A stretch of DNA of 35,070 bases, from the NCBI GenBank assembly GCA_945865375.1, contig CAMBEJ010000045.1, positions 1 through 35,070 of the forward strand, given 5' to 3'. This DNA comes from Akkermansia muciniphila. GTDB taxonomy: Bacteria; Verrucomicrobiota; Verrucomicrobiia; Limisphaerales; F1-80-MAGS106. The position numbers and the translations under genes are program-made. Of this stretch, positions 25,716 to 33,919 are shown piece by piece; the first letter of the stretch is position 1, and the number at the start of each line of letters is the position of its first letter. The notes under the pieces are model-generated. The model had not been told where the DNA came from, did not search any database, and worked only from the letters and a program-made list of their open reading frames with translations.

Positions 25716-26903
25716 TCAGACGAGTGGTGGCGCTTTTTCCGCAGCCGCCTTGATCGCCAGTTTGAAGGGCTCGAGGCCTTGGTCGAACGCTGCGGAAATC
25801 GATAGCACTGGAGTTTTTGAGATCTTTCTCTTGAACTTTTTGAGGTTTTCACCGCCAGCGCTTTCATCCATTTTGTTCGCCACTACAAGCCGAGGTTTCA
25901 TCAATAGCTGAGGATCGTACCACTCCAGTTCCTTTAACAGCTGCTTATAATCATCCCATGGAAATCGCGCGTCCGTGCCAGCCATGTCCAACAGTATGAC
26001 GATGACCTTGCATCGTTCAATGTGACGCAGGAAGGCGTGGCCAAGGCCCACGTTTTGGTGGGCGCCTTCGATCAGACCCGGCACATCGCACAGCGTTAGG
26101 CGCGCATAGTCGTTGTAGTAAACAATGCCGATCTGCGGGGTCAAGGTCGTGAACGGGTAAGCCGCGATTTTAGGGCGAGCATGGGAGATCGCCGCAAGCA
26201 GCGTCGATTTCCCTGCATTCGGATAGCCGACAAGGCCCACATCCGCCATGATTCGCAACTCCAACAGAAAACTTCCTTCAAGCCCGGGTTCGCCGGGTTG
26301 AGCAAACCGGGGTGTTTGCCGCGCTGCGGTGGCAAAGTTGCGATTCCCCAGGCCCCCGCGTCCTCCCTTGCAAAGGATGAACCGCTGTCCATGTGTGGTG
26401 AGGTCGGCCACCATCAACCCTTTGTTTTTCTGATCAGGCTTCACGATGGTTGGAACTTCTTCCTCCTCGAGATTGAATTCCAAGGCTCGCCCACCGCTCG
26501 ATGTGCGCAGTAAAGGTCTGTGTGAACCCGCGGTCGTGAGTATTCCCTTTGCTGACGTCTGGTCCTTTGTGGATCCCTCTCCCCCGAGCGTGTTGGCGAT
26601 AGGGGTTGGCAGTTGCCACACCAAAGTGCCGCAGGGTACTTTGACAATTTTGTGCTTGCCGGCATGTCCATCCATGCCTTTTCCCATCCCGTTCTCGCCG
26701 TTCTCCGCGATCAACCGGGGGATGTAGTATTGGCCGATCAGGTTGTTGAGATCGTGATCTGCTTCCAGGATGACATCGCCTCCCTGCCCTCCATTTCCAC
26801 CGGCGGGGCCTCCCTTTGGCCGGAACGCTTCGCGCAGGAAGGAGACACACCCCTTGCCGCCGTGTCCAGCGCGGGCAAACACTTTAATTTCGTCGATGAA
26901 CAT
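25716..26903 (-). CDS. obg: Obg-family ribosome-associated GTPase (ObgE/CgtA)
   Basis: The protein has 395 residues from the ATG at 26903 (MFIDEIKVFARAGHGGKG), the usual Obg N-terminus. An in-frame ATG at 26924 lies inside the terminator hairpin. The glycine-rich Obg domain (GGPAGGNGGQGG and others) is followed by the G domain: G1 GYPNAGKST (from residue 226), YPFTT, G3 DVPGLIEGAH, G4 NKMD, and SISA. Obg binds the 50S subunit and links GTP level to ribosome assembly. Compared with usual Obg proteins, there is an extra stretch of about 60 residues at 97-163 inside the Obg domain, between CGTLVW and VADLTTHGQR. No C-terminal OCT domain is present. It follows rplU and rpmA in the common order. 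Confidence 0.95.
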   Translation of the reverse strand: MFIDEIKVFARAGHGGKGCVSFLREAFRPKGGPAGGNGGQGGDVILEADHDLNNLIGQYYIPRLIAENGENGMGKGMDGHAGKHKIVKVPCGTLVWQLPTPIANTLGGEGSTKDQTSAKGILTTAGSHRPLLRTSSGGRALEFNLEEEEVPTIVKPDQKNKGLMVADLTTHGQRFILCKGGRGGLGNRNFATAARQTPRFAQPGEPGLEGSFLLELRIMADVGLVGYPNAGKSTLLAAISHARPKIAAYPFTTLTPQIGIVYYNDYARLTLCDVPGLIEGAHQNVGLGHAFLRHIERCKVIVILLDMAGTDARFPWDDYKQLLKELEWYDPQLLMKPRLVVANKMDESAGGENLKKFKRKISKTPVLSISAAFDQGLEPFKLAIKAAAEKAPPLV

Positions 26904-26908
26904 TTCAG

Positions 26909-26936
26909 AAAAAAGGCGAGGCATGAGCCTCGCCTT
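26909..26936 (-). terminator. Intrinsic terminator after rpmA, abutting the obg start
   Basis: On the minus strand AAGGCGAGGC (26936-26927) pairs perfectly with GCCTCGCCTT (26922-26913) around a four-base loop, followed by six T residues. The obg ATG at 26903 lies five bases after the T-tract. The loop and stem contain a second in-frame ATG (26924) and a GAGG just before it. Confidence 0.88.
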
Positions 26937-27022
26937 CTCGAGTTAACAAAAAAATTACGGTTTGCACGCGCGCACCATTCACCGGATGACACGCCTTCTC
27001 AGGCGGCCACGACAAAAAGACG

Positions 27023-27280
27023 TCAGGAGGCGACTGCTCCAGGAACGATGCTTATCTTCCGCCTTCCTTTATCGAACTTAACGTGACCGTCGATCAATGC
27101 GAAAAGTGTCCAATCCCTTCCCACTCCGACGTTCGTTCCTGGGTTGAACTTGCTTCCACGCTGGCGGATGAGGATGCTGCCTGCGGTGACGAGTTCACCA
27201 CCGAAGCGTTTAACCCCCAACCGTTTGCTGACGCTATCGCGGCCGTTTTTGACGCTGCCGCCGCCCTTTTTATGTGCCAT
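27023..27280 (-). CDS. rpmA: 50S ribosomal protein L27
   Basis: The protein has 85 residues with the L27 N-terminus [16 protein letters not shown] and the conserved core [19 protein letters not shown] and [17 protein letters not shown]27 reaches the peptidyl-transferase centre of the 50S subunit. The N-terminus begins directly with the mature-type sequence, without the cleaved leader seen in Firmicutes. It lies 27 bases after rplU, in the usual rplU-rpmA-obg order. No strong Shine-Dalgarno precedes the ATG. Confidence 0.97.
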   Translation of the reverse strand: MAHKKGGGSVKNGRDSVSKRLGVKRFGGELVTAGSILIRQRGSKFNPGTNVGVGRDWTLFALIDGHVKFDKGRRKISIVPGAVAS

Positions 27281-27307
27281 AAAGCAAGTTGCTGATTTCT
27301 TTGGTTT

Positions 27308-27619
27308 TTAAGAGCTAATGCTCGTGACCTTCACCACCGTCAATTCCTGTCGATGTCCGACGGTGCGGTGGTAGCCTTTTCTACGGCGCATCTTGAACGC
27401 GATTTTCTTAGGTCCTCGCGTGTGAGTGAGCACGTCTGCCTGGACGGTGGCCGAGGAAACCGTGGGCGTGCCGATGACGGTTTGCCCTTTGTCATTTAAA
27501 AGCAGCACCCTGTCGAATGTGACCGTCTGCCCCGCCGCAACGGCTAGCCGCTCGATCTCGAGCGTGTCCCCTGCAGAGACCTTGTATTGTTTACCACCAG
27601 TTTCCAAAACAGCGTACAT
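27308..27619 (-). CDS. rplU: 50S ribosomal protein L21
   Basis: The protein has 103 residues from the ATG at 27619, preceded by AGGA a few bases upstream. The start [38 protein letters not shown] and the C-terminal [16 protein letters not shown] are L21 hallmarks. L21 binds 23S rRNA in the large subunit. It is the first gene of the minus-strand ribosomal block. Confidence 0.97.
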   Translation of the reverse strand: MYAVLETGGKQYKVSAGDTLEIERLAVAAGQTVTFDRVLLLNDKGQTVIGTPTVSSATVQADVLTHTRGPKKIAFKMRRRKGYHRTVGHRQELTVVKVTSISS

Positions 27620-27644
27620 AAGCTTCCTAGTTAAAAGGAGGGTT

Positions 27645-27673
27645 AAGGAACCAGTTTCGGCATGAACTGTCAA
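27645..27673 (-). promoter_or_regulatory. Weak candidate promoter for the rplU block
   Basis: A perfect TTGACA (minus strand, 27673-27668) lies 49 bases before the rplU ATG. At 17-base spacing the -10 is TTCCTT (27650-27645), a poor match. The position is right for the first gene of the block. The rest of the 322-base gap 27620-27941 holds only the repeat at 27774-27917. Confidence 0.25.
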
Positions 27674-27773
27674 CGATTGAATTTTGGAATGTCAGTTGAG
27701 GGGCAGCACATGCTATCCGGGGTCGCCTCCCTTGGCGCGGGTATCCCGCCGCTTGACAACACTGAAGTGACAC

Positions 27774-27917
27774 CACGGATGACACGGATGAGGAAAGGGA
27801 GCTGAGATGGGTAATTTATCCGTGTTATCCGTGCTATCTCTACTCCACTCTTCCCATTCCGCGGTAGGGAGTGTCCTCCGAACGACATCCTCCGGAAACC
27901 GTGAGTTGCACCCCCGG
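27774..27917. repeat. Palindromic intergenic repeat, copy B
   Basis: This is the second copy of the element at 10-153, in the same orientation and with high identity along its full length, tail included. Its arms at 27774-27789 and 27818-27833 are reverse complements at 15 of 16 positions. It has one fewer CACGGATAA-type unit than copy A. It lies between the rplU promoter region and the 3' end of the DUF58 gene. Confidence 0.85.
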
Positions 27918-27941
27918 CTGAAGTGGGGCCATGACAGCGGT

Positions 27942-28886
27942 TCAGCGGTTTCGTCTGGTTCGTTTTGTTTTGTTTTTAGATCGAGCTCTGAGAAGTGCGT
28001 GGAGCGCTGATTGGAGCGCCGTGTCTGTGCGAAACAGATGTCTGGCGATGCCTGAAGCAAGGCACGTTTCTTCCAATGAAGTTTGATGCGCTGCGAACTT
28101 CGCCAGATAGTTGTGGCTGGCCGCAACGGGGTCCACAAAGAGGTTCCGGGGTTCCTCGAGGTCTTGAAAAAGCGCGGGTTTCTCGAATGAAAAATCAATC
28201 TCCTTTGGGTCCAAGATCTGGAAGAGGATGATCTCGTGACCGAGTGCGGCCAATTCTCCCAACCCTTTGCCGAGCTCCTCAAGCGGCGACAAAAAGTCCG
28301 ATATCACGATCAGCAATCCGCGTTTTGTGAAGACGCGTCCGACCTGGGAGAGGGGTGTCGAAAAAGAAGTGGCACTGCCTTTGTGATCCTTTTGGAGCGT
28401 CACGAAGAGGTGCCGCAAATGCGCTGACCTGTTCCGTGGCGGCAGATAATCCCGGACTTGAGAGTCAAATGAGAGCAGTCCCACCGCATCCCCTTGTTGG
28501 TGCAAAAAGTAGCCGATGGAAGCGGCAAGGGTGCGCGCATAATCGGCTTTGGAAATGCCTCCAGAACCAAATTGCATGGACGCGCTGGTGTCGAGGACCA
28601 TCAAGCACCTGAGATTGGTTTCGTCCTCAAACTTCTTGATGTAGAATCGGTCGCTTCTGGCGAAGAGGCGCCAGTCCAGATAGCGGGGATCGTCGCCTGG
28701 CGTGTATTGTCGGTATTCTGTAAATTCCACCGAAAAACCATGGTAAGGACTCCGGTGCAAACCGCTCCAGAATCCTTGGACGACAATTTTGGCTCGCAGC
28801 TCCAGGTTCCGGATCGATAGCAACGCCGCGGGATCAAATCTGGCGGAGGCTGAATGGGTGGCTTTGTGGGGTGAAGCAGTGGTCAT
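27942..28886 (-). CDS. DUF58 domain (VWA-like) protein
   Basis: The protein has 314 residues from ATG 28886, preceded by AGGA at five bases; ATG 28892 is an alternative with worse spacing. The DUF58 signature is clear: GLHRSPYHGFSVEFTEYRQY followed by PGDDPRYLDWRLFARSDRFY. A VWA MIDAS motif (LDTSASM) follows, and a later VISDFLS strand. DUF58 proteins usually work with a MoxR-type AAA+ ATPase in cofactor insertion or envelope stress. No MoxR gene is in the window; the upstream neighbour on this strand is a PQQ-propeller lipoprotein, 69 bases away. Specific role is unknown. Confidence 0.92.
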   Translation of the reverse strand: MTTASPHKATHSASARFDPAALLSIRNLELRAKIVVQGFWSGLHRSPYHGFSVEFTEYRQYTPGDDPRYLDWRLFARSDRFYIKKFEDETNLRCLMVLDTSASMQFGSGGISKADYARTLAASIGYFLHQQGDAVGLLSFDSQVRDYLPPRNRSAHLRHLFVTLQKDHKGSATSFSTPLSQVGRVFTKRGLLIVISDFLSPLEELGKGLGELAALGHEIILFQILDPKEIDFSFEKPALFQDLEEPRNLFVDPVAASHNYLAKFAAHQTSLEETCLASGIARHLFRTDTALQSALHALLRARSKNKTKRTRRNR

Positions 28887-28955
28887 GGTCATCCTGGTGG
28901 CAGGGCTCGAGTCATTTTCAAATCAGGAATTCGGGTGCTCTTTGTCCTCAAACCC

Positions 28956-30206
28956 TCACTTCAAATCGAAGCAGACGAGGCTGTCTTTTCCCTTCGCCAC
29001 AAAAAGCCCGTTTGCAAGCGCGGGGTGGGCTCGCGTTCCGGCTGAAAGAATCTGCGCTCGTGACAGTTCGCTAAAGTGCCTGGGGGAGGCCTTGGTTCGA
29101 ATCAGTTCACCCCTTTCCGAAAGTATCAGGAGGGTGTCCCCGCAAAGCGTGATCGTTCCCGATCCTAGTCCTTCTTTCCGCCATTTCAATTTGCCCGAGG
29201 CCCATTCCACGCAAACAAGGGAAGCTCCCCGCTCCTGTCTTCCATCAAAGCCATAGAGGTGCCCTTCGTACACGACACTGGTTGCGTAGTGGTTTGACAA
29301 CACGTCGTCTGCCGACCAGATTTTCCGCAGATGTTTTCCGTCGAATTTCAGCAGCGCCGCGCCTGTTTCGTAGCTGGACGAGATGAACACCTGGTCGCCC
29401 TGGATCAGCGGAGTGGCCCCATGGACCGAGGCCTGCGTGCGCGAACGCCAGGGAAAGCGGTCCGCAACAGAACCGGTCGAGGGATCCATTACGGCGAGCC
29501 CTGATCGAGTTAAGAAGAATGTCCACCGCTTATTGTCCAGAGTTGCTGAAGCGGGCGACGAGTAGCTTGCTTCATCATCGAGGGCTTTCCAGAGCACTGC
29601 GCCTGAGGATCGGTCCAGGCTGATAACTCCAGCCCCTTGGGCACCACCGACATTCAGCAGCACCCCATTTTTTTCAACTAGCGGGGAGCAAGCCATCCCA
29701 AAAAAGCCCTTCGGCGTGGCGAACAGCTCCTTCAAATCCGCCTTCCAGATCATTTTTCCCGTCGTCGCCTGCAGGCAATGTACCAGACCCTCCGCCCCCA
29801 TTGTGTAGAGCTTGTCATCTGACATGGCAGGTGTGCTTCGAGGTCCTTCGTCAAAACCGTGATCGTCGCGATAGGTTGTCTTGTAATCGAACTGCCAGAC
29901 GCGCTCTCCGGTGGTGATGTTGAGGCATTGGACGGTTTCCTTGTCGCCGAGTCGATGGAAGAGAAACACATGTTTCGACGTGGCAAGAGGCCCGCTAAAG
30001 CCTTGGCCTGCTGGCGTTCGCCAAAGACGTTTTGGGCCTTCCTTGGGCCACTGTGCGGCCAGCCTTTTGGCATCGCATGATCCATCGCGATGAGGCCCGA
30101 GGAACTGAGGCCAATCCTGAGCCTGCGCACGGGTTTGTGGAGCCATCGGGCAACCGGCAAAGAGAACGCCGATAAAACTGCCCGCCAAGAGACTTGGCCA
30201 GTTCAT
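28956..30206 (-). CDS. PQQ-type beta-propeller lipoprotein
   Basis: The protein has 416 residues. The N-terminus MNWPSLLAGSFIGVLFAGC has a lipobox ending at Cys19, so it is probably a lipoprotein. The rest is a run of PQQ-like propeller repeats with the typical pattern of a small residue, then TGxxxWxxD (CLNITTGERVWQFD, CLQATTGKMIWKAD, LDRSSGAVLWKA, CVEWASGKLKWRK). The opening DWPQFLGPHRDG is common in PVC-group members of this family. These propellers act as scaffolds or, with bound PQQ, as dehydrogenases; no dehydrogenase active site is evident. It lies 10 bases after the gene for a small secreted protein. Confidence 0.88.
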   Translation of the reverse strand: MNWPSLLAGSFIGVLFAGCPMAPQTRAQAQDWPQFLGPHRDGSCDAKRLAAQWPKEGPKRLWRTPAGQGFSGPLATSKHVFLFHRLGDKETVQCLNITTGERVWQFDYKTTYRDDHGFDEGPRSTPAMSDDKLYTMGAEGLVHCLQATTGKMIWKADLKELFATPKGFFGMACSPLVEKNGVLLNVGGAQGAGVISLDRSSGAVLWKALDDEASYSSPASATLDNKRWTFFLTRSGLAVMDPSTGSVADRFPWRSRTQASVHGATPLIQGDQVFISSSYETGAALLKFDGKHLRKIWSADDVLSNHYATSVVYEGHLYGFDGRQERGASLVCVEWASGKLKWRKEGLGSGTITLCGDTLLILSERGELIRTKASPRHFSELSRAQILSAGTRAHPALANGLFVAKGKDSLVCFDLK

Positions 30207-30216
30207 TAGGGTGCGG

Positions 30217-30756
30217 CTATTTGAGGCTGGATTCCACCATGGTCTTGAAGTCCTGTTGCGAGGATTTCGCGAGAGCGGTGGGGCCTGTCAGGCGTGCGAA
30301 GATGCTGCCTTGTTCGGCTTCCACGATGGCTCCCAAGAGCATGTGATTTTGCAGAGGCGTCTTGGGGCCGCCTGGCATGCCGCTGTTGTAAGTCCCTTCT
30401 GCCTGGACGTATGTGACTTTGTGCTTTCCGACCACAACCTCTTCGATCTTCGACTTGATTTGGCCTTTGGGTTCCTGGAACTGTCCCAACCAGCGGTCGA
30501 CGTTCGCCTTGGTGCCGCCGCCGCTTCCAGGGCCAAAATAGAAGAAGACCACTTCAGCGGTCTCTTTTTTGTCTGGGCCGGAGACGCGCAACTGAGCTTT
30601 GCGCATGGAACTCGAGACCTCGACCCAATCCCAGTTGGCGGGCCGCTTGAAGGCGAGGTCACTGACTGTGAATGAAGCGGGAGCTTCAGCGGAAAAAACT
30701 GAGTCGGACGAGAGACCGAGGCTGAGGGCGAGGAGGAGTCGTAAGATTGGTGTCAT
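30217..30756 (-). CDS. Small secreted protein of unknown function
   Basis: The protein has 179 residues with a signal peptide (LRLLLALSLGLSSDSVFSA, then EAP). The mature part contains FKRPANWDWVEVSSSMRKA, VVFFYFGPGSGGG and GSIFARLTGP. It looks like a single beta-rich domain. I do not recognise a named family with confidence, although similar sequences would be expected in PVC-group genomes. It is the first gene of a minus-strand group with the PQQ lipoprotein (10-base gap). A TTGACA lies 30 bases upstream (30791-30786), but its -10 partner is weak. Confidence 0.8.
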   Translation of the reverse strand: MTPILRLLLALSLGLSSDSVFSAEAPASFTVSDLAFKRPANWDWVEVSSSMRKAQLRVSGPDKKETAEVVFFYFGPGSGGGTKANVDRWLGQFQEPKGQIKSKIEEVVVGKHKVTYVQAEGTYNSGMPGGPKTPLQNHMLLGAIVEAEQGSIFARLTGPTALAKSSQQDFKTMVESSLK

Positions 30757-30925
30757 GGCTTCTGGTTAGTCCAAGCGCCGGGAGTTGTCAAACCAATGGG
30801 ATTGATCCCGGTGAGAGCCGAAAGCAGAAAGGCAGACTTAATTTTCTGTGCTGCGGCCTTGCCATTCGGAGCTCAACCGGCAAAATTAGCCGGCACACGA
30901 CCACGGGATCGATTCGCGCCACCAC

Positions 30926-32323
30926 ATGCAGCCCACCGCACACACTGAGGGACCTCACCTGGAGCGTCGTTTTGGCTTGCTTCAAGCCACGGCGTTGAAC
31001 ATGACGAACATGATTGGCATCGGGCCTTTCATCACCATCCCAATATTGATGTCGGCAATGAACGGTCCCCAGGCGATGCTCGGCTGGCTGATCGCGATTC
31101 TTATCACGGTTCCCGATGCGATGATTTGGGCGGAGTTGGGGGCCGCGTTGCCTGGGTCCGGGGGCAGTTATCTTTATCTGAAGGAAGGCTTCGGCAAGAC
31201 GACTTGGGGGCGGCTGATGGCCTTCCTTTTTGTCTGGCAGTTCATTCTGAGCGGCCCCTTGGAGATTGCATCGGGCTACATCGGGTTGACTCAATATCTG
31301 AGGTACATTTGGCCGTCCATGACTGCGGGGCAGGGGCACGCGGTCATTATCGGAACGGGGCTGCTGGCGATCGTCCTTCTCTATCGAAGAATTGAGTTCA
31401 TTGGGAAAATCACCGTGGCGCTCTGGGTGGGCACCCTGGTCACGAGCGTTGCCGTGATGGCCACCGGCGCACTCAATTTCGATGCCCGGCGCGCTTTCGA
31501 TTTCCCGCCCGGCGCTTTCGATTTGTCGGTGGGTTTCATGATGGGTTTGGGAGCGGCGGCACGTGTCGGTGTCTACGACTATCTTGGCTATTATGATGTG
31601 TGTTATATCGGTCAAGAAGTCAAAGATCCCGGCCGAGTTCTGCCCCGCTCCATCATCATCAGCATCGTGTGCGTGGCCGTGATTTATTTTGGGATCAACC
31701 TCTCCATCATCGGGATCGTGCCCTGGCGCGAGTTTGTGCCCGTCACGGACACGCCCGCCCCCGTGGTTTCGATTCTTATGGAGAGAATTCACGGAAAGAA
31801 GGTGGCTCTCTTTTTTACGCTCATGGTTTTGTGGACCGCTTTCGGATCTGTGTTTGCTCTCTTGCTGGGGTATTCCCGGATTCCTTATGCGGCGGCGCTT
31901 GACGGCTGTTTTTTCAAGGTCTTCGGCAAATTGCACCCGACCAAAGGATTTCCCCACGTGTCGTTGGTGGTCATTGGTTTGATCTCTATTGTGTGCAGCT
32001 TTCTCCCCTTGATGACGGTCATCGATGCGCTCCTCGTGACTCGCATCGTGGTCCAATTCATAGGGCAAGTCGCGGCGGTCATCCTGCTGCGAAGGTACCG
32101 CCCTGACATGCATCGTCCGTATAAGATCTGGCTTTATCCGCTCACGCCGCTCATGGCGCTCGCGGGGTGGATGTTTATCTTTGGGACGACGGAAGCCCGG
32201 TTGATTGCGTACGGGCTGTTGACTCTGCTGATAGGGGCTGTCTTTTTTGTGGTCTGGGCAAGAACTTTGAGACATTGGCCTTTTGAAAGAAAGGGAGCGG
32301 ACGGCGAGGCTCATGCCTCCTGA
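30926..32323 (+). CDS. APC-family amino acid permease
   Basis: The protein has 465 residues with about 12 hydrophobic helices. The first helix holds the family motif NMIGIGPFITIP, followed by WAELGAALPGSGGSYLYLKE, which lies at the substrate site in APC transporters. It should import amino acids or related amines across the inner membrane by ion coupling; the substrate cannot be predicted. It is divergently transcribed from the small secreted protein across a 169-base gap, where no clear promoter was found. Its last codons contain a palindrome that matches the obg terminator core. Confidence 0.93.
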   Translation: MQPTAHTEGPHLERRFGLLQATALNMTNMIGIGPFITIPILMSAMNGPQAMLGWLIAILITVPDAMIWAELGAALPGSGGSYLYLKEGFGKTTWGRLMAFLFVWQFILSGPLEIASGYIGLTQYLRYIWPSMTAGQGHAVIIGTGLLAIVLLYRRIEFIGKITVALWVGTLVTSVAVMATGALNFDARRAFDFPPGAFDLSVGFMMGLGAAARVGVYDYLGYYDVCYIGQEVKDPGRVLPRSIIISIVCVAVIYFGINLSIIGIVPWREFVPVTDTPAPVVSILMERIHGKKVALFFTLMVLWTAFGSVFALLLGYSRIPYAAALDGCFFKVFGKLHPTKGFPHVSLVVIGLISIVCSFLPLMTVIDALLVTRIVVQFIGQVAAVILLRRYRPDMHRPYKIWLYPLTPLMALAGWMFIFGTTEARLIAYGLLTLLIGAVFFVVWARTLRHWPFERKGADGEAHAS

Positions 32324-32327
32324 GCCT
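32303..32327 (+). repeat. Palindrome at the permease 3' end
   Basis: AGGCTCA (32307-32313) and TGAGCCT (32321-32327) can form a seven-pair stem around the permease stop codon, followed by a weakly T-rich stretch. The 17 bases 32303-32319 are identical to the core of the obg terminator read on the minus strand at 26936-26913. It may be a weak terminator or a small dispersed palindrome. Confidence 0.45.
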
Positions 32328-32399
32328 TGTGTTGTCTTCGGACTCATGGGACAACTGCGGAGACATGTTTGAGAAGCCACCAAAAACGGAGCGTGTTTC

Positions 32400-33359
32400 A
32401 TGAAGGCGATCAGAGTTCACGAGTTCGGAGGGCCCGAGGTTCTGCTTTTGGAAGAAATTCCATGCCCATCGCCCGCCGGAGGGCAGGTGTTGGTCAAGGT
32501 GGTCGCAATCGGGGTGAACCCGGTTGACACCTATCTTCGGTCGGGAAGCAACCCCGCGCTCCCCCGACCTTACGTGCCGGGCCTCGATGCGGCGGGGATC
32601 GTGGAGAGCGTCGGAGAGGGTGTGACGCGGGTGCGGGCGGGCGAACGCGTTTATACGGCTGGAAATCTCACGGGTGCGTATGCGGAGTTCGTTTTGTGTT
32701 CAGAATTCCAGGTGCATCCGCTTCCTGACATGCTGACGTTCGCCCAGGGTGCGGCGGTGGGGGTGGCCTACGCGACAGCTTATCGCGCCCTGTTTCAGCG
32801 CGCGGCGACACGCGCCGGAGAGCGCGTCTTGATTCACGGCGCCAGCGGAGGAGTCGGGATCGCGGCGGTGCAGTTCGCCCGTGCCGCCGGATTCCGCGCG
32901 ACCGGCACCGCAGGGACCGAAAAAGGGTGCCTTCTCGTTTCTCAGCACGGTGCCGAGCATGTCCTGAACCACCGAGCTCCCGGGTATCTGGAAGCCGCGA
33001 GTGCCCTCACGCAGGGCCAAGGTTTTGACGTCATCCTCGAGATGTTGGCCAATGTGAATCTGGGGCAAGTGCTCCCCTTTTTGGCGCGAAACGGGCGCGT
33101 GGTGGTGATCGGCAGCCGCGGGCGCGTCGAGATGACTCCCCGAGATCTCATGTTTCGCGAAGCGGATGTTCGCGGGATGTCCCTCTTCAACCTTGGCGAA
33201 GATGAGCTGGCTGGAATTCACCACGCAATCGGGGCGGGTTTGCGAGGGGGATTCCTTCAGCCTGTGGTGGCGCGGTCTTTCCAATTGGAAGAGGCGGCGA
33301 AGGCGCATGCGGCGGTTCTCGCCCAGGGTGCGCTTGGTAAACTGGTTATGACCCCTTGA
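32400..33359 (+). CDS. Zinc-independent NADPH:quinone oxidoreductase (zeta-crystallin-like)
   Basis: The protein has 319 residues, the usual length. It has the MDR family pattern: N-terminal GROES-like part (VVAIGVNPVDTYLRSG, VPGLDAAGIVESVGEGV), then the Rossmann domain with VLIHGASGGVGIAAVQFARA. It lacks the catalytic and structural zinc Cys residues of alcohol dehydrogenases. Such enzymes reduce quinones or other alpha,beta-unsaturated carbonyls with NADPH in the cytoplasm. GGAG lies about eight bases before the ATG. It is followed after 10 bases by the NUDIX gene. Confidence 0.93.
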   Translation: MKAIRVHEFGGPEVLLLEEIPCPSPAGGQVLVKVVAIGVNPVDTYLRSGSNPALPRPYVPGLDAAGIVESVGEGVTRVRAGERVYTAGNLTGAYAEFVLCSEFQVHPLPDMLTFAQGAAVGVAYATAYRALFQRAATRAGERVLIHGASGGVGIAAVQFARAAGFRATGTAGTEKGCLLVSQHGAEHVLNHRAPGYLEAASALTQGQGFDVILEMLANVNLGQVLPFLARNGRVVVIGSRGRVEMTPRDLMFREADVRGMSLFNLGEDELAGIHHAIGAGLRGGFLQPVVARSFQLEEAAKAHAAVLAQGALGKLVMTP

Positions 33360-33369
33360 TTGTCGACCG

Positions 33370-33891
33370 ATGCAGAGCCTGCCTTACAAAATCGCATCGT
33401 TGCTTTATTTTTTTGACGAGACTGATCGGGTGTTGCTGCTTGAGCGCGCTCAGGAACCCAATCTGGGGCTGTGGAGTCCTTGCGGTGGAAAGCTGCACAC
33501 AGAGATAGGCGAGTCACCCTATGCGTGCGCCTGCCGCGAAGCCGCCGAGGAAGTCGGAGCGGTGTTGACCCCGGAGGATCTGCATCTCGCTGGGCTGGTC
33601 AGCGAACGTGGTTATTTGGGCCAGTCCCATTGGTTGATGTTTTTGTTTGAGGTCAAGCCCCGGCTGAAGGTCCTGCCGCCCCCGCACAGGGAGGGTCGGT
33701 TCGCTTTCGTGGATCGCGCCGGGTTGAGTGGGCTCGCCTTGCCGGAAACAGATCGGGAGAAAATCTGGCCGCTTTTTTGGGGCCATCGAGGAGGTTTTTT
33801 CTCCGTCCATGGGGTCTGTGAGACAGGGAGACCGAACGTGTGGAGGATCGAACAAAGCACTCCTTTCGTGGGTCTGAAGAGGGATTTCTAA
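33370..33891 (+). CDS. NUDIX hydrolase
   Basis: The protein has 173 residues. The Nudix box reads GGKLHTEIGESPYACACREA then AEEVG, with the metal-binding REAAEE core present. Between the leading Gly and first Glu there are seven residues instead of five, so the loop has two extra residues (TE). NUDIX enzymes hydrolyse nucleoside diphosphates linked to another group, often oxidised nucleotides. The substrate is not clear. No strong Shine-Dalgarno is seen before the ATG, so translation may be coupled to the upstream oxidoreductase gene (10 bases). Confidence 0.9.
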   Translation: MQSLPYKIASLLYFFDETDRVLLLERAQEPNLGLWSPCGGKLHTEIGESPYACACREAAEEVGAVLTPEDLHLAGLVSERGYLGQSHWLMFLFEVKPRLKVLPPPHREGRFAFVDRAGLSGLALPETDREKIWPLFWGHRGGFFSVHGVCETGRPNVWRIEQSTPFVGLKRDF

Positions 33892-33919
33892 GAACCGGAC
33901 CGAACTCAGGAGGAATTTG

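Noticed and set aside
30788..32401. Long minus-strand open frame opposite the permease
   Set aside because: It is rich in His, Arg, Asp and Gln with no recognisable domain and mirrors the hydrophobic codons of a clear APC permease on the other strand.
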